64,000 nucleotides of DNA from Methylotuvimicrobium alcaliphilum 20Z (GTDB lineage: Bacteria > Pseudomonadota > Gammaproteobacteria > Methylococcales > Methylomonadaceae), in contig NC_016112.1 of assembly GCF_000968535.2 (NCBI RefSeq), positions 558,001 to 622,000 on the forward strand. Reading direction: 5' to 3'. The notes beneath the pieces are model-generated. The model did not search any database, was not told the origin of the DNA, and saw nothing but the letters and a program-made list of their open reading frames with translations. This document shows positions 56,508 through 64,000 of the stretch, piece after piece. Each line of letters begins with the position of its first letter. Position 1 is the first letter of the stretch. The position numbers were made by a program, and so were the translations under genes.

Positions 56508-57623
56508 TGCGGCGTGCCCAGGATAGATTCCACCTAGAATTACCGGCTCTTTTGCGCCGGTAACCGACATAAGGTTGCCGGGCAGGCTATTCATGGTTTG
56601 TCTGGCTAACCAAGCAAAAGCGATTGCCTCCACATGATCGGGATGTAAATGGTATTCTTCGGTCGATAATACGGGACAAGTCAAAGCGCCTTGCAGTTTT
56701 TCCAACAAATAGCTATTACGCGCGCCGCCGCCGCAAACTAATACCTTGTCGGTTTTAGGGGCATAATCGTGAATAGCGTCGCAAATGGTTTCCGCTGTTA
56801 ATAGGCATAAGCATGCCTGGACATCTTCCGGTTTTTGTTCCGATAATTTGCGGAGGTGTTTGGTTAGCCAGGCCAATGAAAAATATTCTTTTCCGGTGCT
56901 TTTAGGCGCTATGCTCGTAAAATAAGAGTCGGCTTTTAGTTGCGAGAGCAGATGTTTATTGAGTTGGCCTGTTCTTGCCCAGTCTCCGTTACGGTCGAAA
57001 TGACTTCCTTGATGTTTTCTTATCCATGTATCCATTAAGGAATTGCCGGGCCCGGTATCGAAACCGATGATTGGTTTCGACGAATCTTTTGGCAAAATCG
57101 TTATATTGGCGATACCGCCGATATTGGCGATCACTCGGTTTTCACTTGGGCAGGCGAATAAAGCTTGGTGGAAAGCCGGAACGAGTGGAGCGCCTTGTCC
57201 GCCGGCGGCTATGTCGCGACGGCGAAAATCGGCTACGGTAGTAATCCCTGTGAGTTGTGCGATGATGTTGGGATCGCCGATTTGTAAACAAAAAGGGCTG
57301 GATAGCTCTGGTGCATGGAAAAGGGTGTGACCGTGACTGCCAATTGCAGTAATATCCGAAGCAGAAAAGCCCGCTTTAGCGATTAGGCTCTGTGCGCTTT
57401 GTGCGAATAAACTGCCCAGTTGTGTATCAAGCTTGCCGATATTTTTTAGTAGAACAGGATGATCGGAAGAAGTAATTTCAGTCAGCTCGGTTCTGATCCG
57501 GTCAGGAAAAGGATGGTATTCGAAGGCGATGAACTCAGGATGGCCGCTACTAAAATCGACAAGACCAGCATCGATACCGTCGATGCTGGTCCCGGACATT
57601 AAGCCAATATAGAGTTCGGTCAT
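56490..57623 (-). CDS. anmK: Anhydro-N-acetylmuramic acid kinase
   Basis: AnmK phosphorylates and hydrates anhydroMurNAc in peptidoglycan recycling. The 377-residue protein opens [17 protein letters not shown], has the GSHGHTLFH motif, IGDPNIIA, and the ASKHA-type [11 protein letters not shown] and CGGGARN motifs. Length is normal. It overlaps erpA at the 3' end by 18 nt and is downstream of the M23 peptidase gene, so the two minus-strand genes form a cell-wall pair. Confidence 0.96.
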   Translation of the reverse strand: MTELYIGLMSGTSIDGIDAGLVDFSSGHPEFIAFEYHPFPDRIRTELTEITSSDHPVLLKNIGKLDTQLGSLFAQSAQSLIAKAGFSASDITAIGSHGHTLFHAPELSSPFCLQIGDPNIIAQLTGITTVADFRRRDIAAGGQGAPLVPAFHQALFACPSENRVIANIGGIANITILPKDSSKPIIGFDTGPGNSLMDTWIRKHQGSHFDRNGDWARTGQLNKHLLSQLKADSYFTSIAPKSTGKEYFSLAWLTKHLRKLSEQKPEDVQACLCLLTAETICDAIHDYAPKTDKVLVCGGGARNSYLLEKLQGALTCPVLSTEEYHLHPDHVEAIAFAWLARQTMNSLPGNLMSVTGAKEPVILGGIYPGHAALSGKR

Positions 57624-57641
57624 TGAAGTTATGATGCCCCG

Positions 57642-58949
57642 TTATTTCTGGGCAAGTAAGCTGTTTCTTGCTTGGTCCAGTTGGGCTATAAGGGGCTTCG
57701 TGTCGGCTTTGAATTTTCCCAGCAAAGAAGGGCTGATCGGCATCGAATTAGGCAAGGTAACCGATAAGGGATCGCGATGTTCACCGTTTACTCTGAATTC
57801 GTAGTGCAAATGAGGGCCGCTAGCCAAGCCGGATTGGCCGACATAGCCGATAATATCGCCTTGCTTGACGGCGCCTCCTTGCTTGAAGTGATTATTGAAT
57901 GCCGAGAGGTGGGCATAGAGAGTGCTGTAGCGGTTGTCATCATGTTGAACAATGATGACGCGTCCGTAGCCGTTTTGTCTGCCTAAAAATTGAATTTTTC
58001 CATCGCCGGTCACTTTAACCGGAGTTCCAGTCTTAGCTGCATAATCAACACCTTTGTGGGCGCGGATTCTATTTAAGATGGGATGTTTGCGCTTTAAATT
58101 AAAAGGCGAGCTGATACGGATGAAGTCGACCGGCGTTCTTATAAAGGCTTTACGTAAGCCTTCGCCATTAGGTCGGTAATAATGCGCGGATCCGGAATTG
58201 TCTTGAAAACGGACGGCGCGATATACCTTGCCATGATTATTGAATTCGGCAGCAAGAATATTGCCGGAACCGACTTCTTCGCCTTCCGCAATATGTTTTT
58301 CATAAACGACCGAAAAGGTATCGTTTTCTTTGATATCTAATGCAAAGTCGATATCGAAAGCAAAGATGTCGGCGAGTTGCAGTATCAATTTGTCGCTCAG
58401 TCCTGCGCGCTTTCCATCGTAAAACAAAGAGTTGTGAATAGTGCCGACGGTGCTGACGGTTGTCGTTTCGATGGTTTTACTCGAAATCTCGACATTGAAT
58501 GTATCGTTTTCGCGTACAGCTTTGACGGTTTCAATTGGGCTTTTCTGGTACGAAATTTCGGTCAGTTCACCGCTCTGTGTCGTTTTGACTTGAAGTGTCT
58601 TGCCGGACGAAATCATTGCAAACTCACGGCCTGCTTCGTTGGCATGAATAATCTGATGTAGATCGGATTTATTTAGGTGAAGCTTGGAAAAGATCGTGGA
58701 AAGATTTTCGCCTCTTTCAATAATGTGTTCGATTGACCTGAAATCGGATGATTCGCCGAGATCGTCGAATTTAAACGCGAGCTGATCGTTAAACGAATTA
58801 TTCGTCTCGATTAAAAAAGCATGATTGGTAAAGACGTTGATGTCGGCCGATCTGACTTTGCTTTCAGGGGTGATAAGCGCATAACTAGCACTTGCAACGA
58901 CAGCGGAACTGATTCCTAAAAACAGGGATTTATAAATTCTATTTTTCAC
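57642..58949 (-). CDS. M23 family peptidoglycan metallopeptidase
   Basis: The 435-residue protein has an N-terminal membrane anchor (about 8-25), a LysM/OapA-type region (about 75-130, ERGENLSTIFSKLHL) and a C-terminal lysostaphin-type peptidase (about 290-395) with zinc ligands in HKGVDYAA and HLHYEF. It resembles MepM/YebA-type endopeptidases that cut peptidoglycan cross-links for growth. It is followed 18 nt later by anmK and is divergent from tyrS, an order common in gammaproteobacteria. Confidence 0.94.
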   Translation of the reverse strand: MKNRIYKSLFLGISSAVVASASYALITPESKVRSADINVFTNHAFLIETNNSFNDQLAFKFDDLGESSDFRSIEHIIERGENLSTIFSKLHLNKSDLHQIIHANEAGREFAMISSGKTLQVKTTQSGELTEISYQKSPIETVKAVRENDTFNVEISSKTIETTTVSTVGTIHNSLFYDGKRAGLSDKLILQLADIFAFDIDFALDIKENDTFSVVYEKHIAEGEEVGSGNILAAEFNNHGKVYRAVRFQDNSGSAHYYRPNGEGLRKAFIRTPVDFIRISSPFNLKRKHPILNRIRAHKGVDYAAKTGTPVKVTGDGKIQFLGRQNGYGRVIIVQHDDNRYSTLYAHLSAFNNHFKQGGAVKQGDIIGYVGQSGLASGPHLHYEFRVNGEHRDPLSVTLPNSMPISPSLLGKFKADTKPLIAQLDQARNSLLAQK

Positions 58950-59096
58950 GGTTCTTTATGCGATAGTGGAAGTGTTCAGTAAAGTTGGGGTGAGAAGTAG
59001 TTTATCTGTAATTATAGCTGATATACTGAAGATATTTTGCCACGTCAATGCAACAGTATTACAGTTAGATTAATGTTTTCTTAAAAGGAGGCTAAA

Positions 59097-60290
59097 TTGC
59101 AAGATCAATTGAAGTATCTTTCCAGAGGAGCCGAGGAAATTCTGCTTGAATCTGAATTGAAGAAAAAACTGGAGGAAGGGCGTCCGCTCAGAATCAAGGC
59201 GGGTTTTGATCCAACCGCTCCTGATTTGCATCTTGGGCATACCGTGCTGATCAATAAATTAAGACAGTTTCAAGACTGCGGACATGAAGTTTTGTTCTTG
59301 ATTGGCGATTTTACAGGCATGATCGGGGATCCGACCGGAAAGAACGTAACGCGCAAACCTCTGACGCGTGATGAGGTCATTGAAAATGCCAAGACTTATG
59401 AGGAGCAGGTTTTCAAGATACTTGATCCTTCCAAGACTTTGGTCTTATTCAATTCGAGTTGGATGAATGCAATGACCTCGGCTGAATTGATTCAATTGGC
59501 CGCAAAGCATACCGTGGCAAGAATGCTCGAAAGAGATGATTTCAGTAAGCGCTATAAAGGAGGGCAGCCGATCGCGATACATGAATTTTTATATCCATTA
59601 ATACAGGGATATGATTCGGTTGCGATGAAGGCCGATGTCGAATTGGGCGGTACCGATCAAAAATTCAATCTGTTGGTTGGAAGGCAGTTGCAGGAAATAT
59701 ATGGGCAAAAACCTCAAGTCGTCATGACTATGCCGATCTTGGAAGGCTTGGATGGTGTTCAAAAAATGTCCAAATCACTCAATAACTATATAGGTGTCGC
59801 GGATGCGCCGGATGAGATGTTTGGGAAAATTATGTCCATTTCCGATGAGCTGATGTGGCGCTATTTCGAGTTATTGAGCTTCAGGCCAATCGAAGAAATC
59901 AGTCGTTGGCGGGGGCAATGTCAGGAAGGTGCGAATCCGAAAGACTGTAAAGTTAGCTTGGCCCAAGAAATCATTGAAAGATTCCATAGTTCATCAGCGG
60001 CGCAAAAAGCCTTGGAAAATTTCGAAGCTAGATTTCAAAAAGGACAGATGCCGGAAGAAATGGACGAATTGACTCTTGCTTCGATCGAGCAAGGATATCC
60101 GATTGCTAATCTATTAAAGGATGCGGGCTTGACTGGGAGTACATCGGAATCTTTGCGCATGATTAAACAGGGCGCAGTTAAGATAGATGGTGAAAAGGTG
60201 TCGGATAATAAATTGCATCTTGCAAAAGGGTCTGAACATGTTTATCAGGTGGGTAAAAGGAAGTTTGCGAGAGTAAAAATAGCTATCTAA
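59097..60290 (+). CDS. tyrS: Tyrosyl-tRNA synthetase (TTG start)
   Basis: TyrRS charges tRNA-Tyr. The 397-residue protein has the class I signatures DLHLGHTV (HIGH-like, about residues 42-49) and KMSKS (about 228-232), a catalytic barrel with [11 protein letters not shown] and a C-terminal S4 domain (about 330-397). The start codon is TTG, chosen because a perfect AAAGGAGG lies 5 nt upstream and the protein aligns from there. Its rare start could limit expression. The rRNA operon promoter follows within 70 nt, a typical neighbour. Confidence 0.96.
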   Translation: MQDQLKYLSRGAEEILLESELKKKLEEGRPLRIKAGFDPTAPDLHLGHTVLINKLRQFQDCGHEVLFLIGDFTGMIGDPTGKNVTRKPLTRDEVIENAKTYEEQVFKILDPSKTLVLFNSSWMNAMTSAELIQLAAKHTVARMLERDDFSKRYKGGQPIAIHEFLYPLIQGYDSVAMKADVELGGTDQKFNLLVGRQLQEIYGQKPQVVMTMPILEGLDGVQKMSKSLNNYIGVADAPDEMFGKIMSISDELMWRYFELLSFRPIEEISRWRGQCQEGANPKDCKVSLAQEIIERFHSSSAAQKALENFEARFQKGQMPEEMDELTLASIEQGYPIANLLKDAGLTGSTSESLRMIKQGAVKIDGEKVSDNKLHLAKGSEHVYQVGKRKFARVKIAI

Positions 60291-60357
60291 ATAAAAGAGT
60301 TAGAGTTTATTGAAGGCAGGAGGGTGTCTTTAATTTGTAAAAGAAGAAAATAAATTC

Positions 60358-60385
60358 TTGACGAGCTGAGATAGCTCTGTATAAT
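60358..60385 (+). promoter_or_regulatory. rrn promoter P1
   Basis: TTGACG (60358-60363) and TATAAT (60380-60385) with a 16-nt spacer, followed by GC-rich AGCCGTCTTTCCCGCC as in growth-rate-controlled promoters. Confidence 0.85.
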
Positions 60386-60443
60386 AGCCGTCTTTCCCGC
60401 CGCGAAACAGCGGAACGACGGGAAAAGAGATTGAAAATAAAGT

Positions 60444-60471
60444 TTGACATTGAGTTTCGCTTCTGTATAAT
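60444..60471 (+). promoter_or_regulatory. rrn promoter P2
   Basis: TTGACA (60444-60449) and TATAAT (60466-60471), both perfect, with a 16-nt spacer. It sits 86 bp downstream of P1, tandem as in other gammaproteobacteria. Confidence 0.9.
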
Positions 60472-60502
60472 AGGCGGGCTCAACGGGAGAGAAAGTCTTC
60501 CA

Positions 60503-60514
60503 GCTCTTTAACAA
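60503..60514 (+). promoter_or_regulatory. rrn boxA antitermination site (leader)
   Basis: GCTCTTTAACA is the boxA sequence bound by the NusB-S10 antitermination complex. A second copy, GCTCTTTAACAA, occurs at about 62568-62579 in the spacer before 23S. Confidence 0.85.
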
Positions 60515-60668
60515 GCAGATCAAAATAATTTGTGTGGGTGCTTGTGGCGAATAGCTTAGCGGTTAAAACTATTCGGCGCAAGAACAACACGTTAATTCAA
60601 AGCGATTACGTTTAATTCTTAGTCGAGCCAAGATTGGTGACTCATCTTATTGAGTCACAAACCATATT

Positions 60669-62203
<1,535 letters not shown>

Positions 62204-62270
62204 CAAAGACAGCAAGCGTTCGTCATAAGTACCCACAACAAATTATTTTGATCGAAGACGTCACGAGCCT

Positions 62271-62347
<77 letters not shown>

Positions 62348-62418
62348 ACGCGGCGCAAGCCTGGAAGCGGAAGGACCACCCGTCAAACTAGCAGTGTTTA
62401 GTTTGCACGAACCCCAAA

Positions 62419-62494
62419 GGGGCCATAGCTCAGCTGGGAGAGCGCCTGCCTTGCACGCAGGAGGTCGGGAGTTCGATCCTCCCTGGCTCCACCA
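62419..62494 (+). tRNA. tRNA-Ala (TGC)
   Basis: A 76-nt cloverleaf beginning GGGGCCATAGCTCAG and ending TGGCTCCACCA with encoded CCA; anticodon TGC is in CTGCCTTGCACGCAG. The spacer pair Ile-Ala is standard. Its 3' CCA is the start of a large palindrome at 62490-62546. Confidence 0.96.
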
Positions 62495-62546
62495 ATGCTA
62501 TACCGTTTGAATGGCGAAAGCCCTCACAGACGGTATAGCATTGGTG
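62490..62546 (+). other. Palindrome overlapping the tRNA-Ala CCA end
   Basis: CACCAATGCTATACCGT (62490-62506) and its exact complement (62530-62546) form a 17-bp stem enclosing 23 nt. The left arm includes the last five bases of tRNA-Ala (CACCA). It may act as a processing signal in the spacer RNA. The remaining spacer to 62855 shows the second boxA and otherwise nothing recognised. Confidence 0.75.
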
Positions 62547-63385
62547 ACGGAAACAACGTCACGAATAGCTCTTTAACAATTTGGAAATCTGTACACTGTA
62601 ACTTCAACGTTTAAAGCGATTTAAACCAAGAAGATACATAAAACAAGTTCACCGAAGCAGACGGTAAAGCAAAGCTTGTTACTGTCCGCGCCGCAAGGCG
62701 AAGACAGCGGCAAAGCCAAGACCAACCGAAAGCGACGTGAATGAGTTCTCAAGCAGAAAGCGAAAATGTCAGCTGACAGATAACGCCACAGACCTGAACC
62801 GAAACCACGCTACCGAAAGGGAGTGCGAGAGCGGTCAGACTGATTGGGGTTATATGGTCAAGTGAATAAGCGCATACGGTGGATGCCTAGGCGATAAGAG
62901 GCGACGAAGGACGTAGTAGCATGCGATAAGCCGCGGGGAGTTTGCAAACTAACTTTGATCCGCGGATTTCCGAATGGGGCAACCCAGTCAGGACAACCTG
63001 ATTATCCTTAAGTGAATACATAGCTTAAGGAGGCGAACCCGGGGAACTGAAACATCTAAGTACCCGGAGGAAAAGAAATCAACCGAGATTCCCTTAGTAG
63101 CGGCGAGCGAACGGGGACCAGCCCTTAAGTCCAGCCCCAGTTAGTGGAATGCCCTGGAAAGAGCAGCCATAGATGGTGATAGCCCAGTACATGAAAACTG
63201 GAGCTGGATGAAAACGAGTAGGACGGGGCACGTGAAACCTTGTCTGAACATGGGGGGACCATCCTCCAAGGCTAAATACTCCTTATCGACCGATAGTGAA
63301 CCAGTACCGTGAGGGAAAGGCGAAAAGAACCGAGGAGATCGGAGTGAAATAGAACCTGAAACCGTATGCGTACAAGCAGTAGGAG

Positions 63386-63682
63386 TCCCGCCCCTAAATT
63401 ACTTTAGGAAAAAAATGCATTACTTTTATGTCTTACAAGCAATTGAAGATAAAGAAAAGTTTTACTTTGGCTGTACGAGTAACCTGAAAGAGCGAATCAG
63501 CTCGCATAATGCAGGTAAAAATATAGCAACTAGAAGCAATCAGTGGCGAGTGGTTTATTACGAAGCGTCTTTAACATTAAGTGGAGCGAGACAGCGAGAA
63601 TATCGTATCAAGCATCACGGCAGTGCAAAGCGTAAATTAATGGACCGAATCAAACCCACCTTAGAGTAATTTAGGGGCGGGA
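63386..63682 (+). mobile_element. Intervening sequence in 23S helix 25 encoding a GIY-YIG protein
   Basis: A 297-nt insertion replaces the tip of helix 25. Its two ends, TCCCGCCCCTAAATTACTTT (63386-63405, extended by AGG to 63408) and the arm at 63660-63682, pair as 23 consecutive base pairs in RNA, with two G-U wobbles, stacking onto the rRNA helix. This is the design of classical bacterial 23S intervening sequences that are cut out by RNase III without religation. Group I and II intron core motifs are not seen. Inside the loop lies the gene at 63415-63669, whose stop codon falls in the right arm of the stem. Confidence 0.85.
63415..63669 (+). CDS. GIY-YIG nuclease family protein encoded within 23S rRNA
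   Basis: The 84-residue protein is one GIY-YIG domain. Visible catalytic positions are Y5 (in HYFYVL, the GIY site), Y17-F-G19 (the YIG site), R27 (LKERISSHN), H31 and E62 (RQREYRIK). It also keeps the T-x(n)-W-RVVYYE segment of YhbQ/URI-like small proteins. The start ATG is 7 nt after the left arm of the stem, with an A-rich spacer and AGGAAAA as a weak ribosome binding site; the last codons lie in the right arm. Unlike the four-helix-bundle protein usually found in such intervening sequences, this looks like an active endonuclease and could promote spread of the insertion among rRNA genes. That role is inference. Confidence 0.85.
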   Translation: MHYFYVLQAIEDKEKFYFGCTSNLKERISSHNAGKNIATRSNQWRVVYYEASLTLSGARQREYRIKHHGSAKRKLMDRIKPTLE

Positions 63683-64000
63683 TGACTGCGTACCTTTTGT
63701 ATAATGGGTCAGCGACTTAATCTCAGTGGCAAGCTTAACCGAATAGGGGAGGCGTAGCGAAAGCGAGTCTGAATAGGGCGTCATAGTCGCTGGGATTAGA
63801 CCCGAAACCGGGCGATCTATCCATGACCAGGTTGAAGGTTGGGTAATACCAACTGGAGGACCGAACCGGGATCCGTTGAAAAGGATTCGGATGAGTTGTG
63901 GATCGGAGTGAAAGGCTAATCAAGCCCGGAGATAGCTGGTTCTCCTCGAAAGCTATTTAGGTAGCGCCTCGTGTATCACTGTTGGGGGTAGAGCACTGTT

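Larger units (their letters stand above)
62856..64000 (+). rRNA. rrl: 23S ribosomal RNA, 5' part, with intervening sequence
   Basis: The gene starts at about 62856 (GGTCAAGTGAATAAGCGCAT, compared with GGTTAAGCGACTAAGCGTAC in E. coli) and runs off the right edge. Domain I sequence is normal except that helix 25, about nucleotide 530, is interrupted at 63386-63682 by an insertion carrying a protein gene. Flanking rRNA (GCAGTAGGAG before and TGACTGCGTACCTTTTGTAT after) is intact, so the mature rRNA could function after excision or even with a break, as known for other bacterial intervening sequences. Confidence 0.95.

Noticed and set aside
63386-63682. Interpretation of the 23S insertion as a group I or II intron
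   Set aside because: No domain V-like hairpin or group I P7/P3 core can be read in 297 nt, most of which is the coding frame; the terminal 23-bp stem fits an intervening sequence instead.

Overview
The window reads as a chromosomal segment of a gammaproteobacterial (type I) methanotroph. The strongest evidence is a complete pmoC-pmoA-pmoB operon for particulate methane monooxygenase (11427-14370) with all expected metal ligands. A typical gammaproteobacterial housekeeping set (bamB-der, metH, argC, erpA, anmK, an M23 peptidase, tyrS) and an rrn operon with 16S, tRNA-Ile(GAT), tRNA-Ala(TGC) and 23S support this. Methylotuvimicrobium/Methylomicrobium is a reasonable genus guess, but that is inference from gene content, not from a search.

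Layout. 1-2013: end of bamB, then der. 2523-8384: a four-gene signalling operon (globin-coupled sensor kinase, CheY/Rcp1-like regulator, two receiver-GGDEF-EAL proteins) that should couple oxygen sensing to cyclic-di-GMP. 8433-10789: YjbQ, a DUF411 copper-type protein and a small membrane protein, separated by repeats. 11427-14370: pmoCAB with promoter, intergenic hairpin and terminator. 15128-19579: small lipoprotein, HTTM-DCC fusion, several small membrane proteins. 19680-24106: metH, UPF0114, glutaredoxin-like. 24759-28532: cupin, DUF2058, Ca/Na antiporter, ald. 28607-31244: an overlapping pair of coiled-coil proteins, one membrane-bound and one possibly SPFH-like. 31417-33331: a lactate/malate-dehydrogenase relative followed by an ORF-less group II intron. 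33332-38370: flippase, small secreted protein, NitT/TauT-type ABC importer. 38659-45014: moaA, rhlE-like helicase, oadB and oadA. 45963-54527: porin, two TonB-dependent receptors and a flavin monooxygenase; the second receptor is fused in frame to a HupE/UreJ membrane transporter. 55074-60290: argC, erpA, anmK, M23 peptidase, tyrS. 60358-64000: rRNA operon, running off the right edge.

Most intergenic gaps are filled with short, non-coding mobile-looking repeats. The main family is bounded by about 27-bp imperfect inverted ends beginning TATACC and carries interchangeable internal palindromic modules, sometimes with REP-type palindromes nested inside. A second family has ends GGGTGTGGGGTATGC.

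The two most unusual objects are (i) an insertion in helix 25 of the 23S rRNA, closed by a 23-bp stem and encoding an 84-residue GIY-YIG nuclease, and (ii) the HupE-TonB receptor fusion at 51909-54527, which joins an inner-membrane metal transporter to an outer-membrane barrel through what looks like an internal signal peptide.
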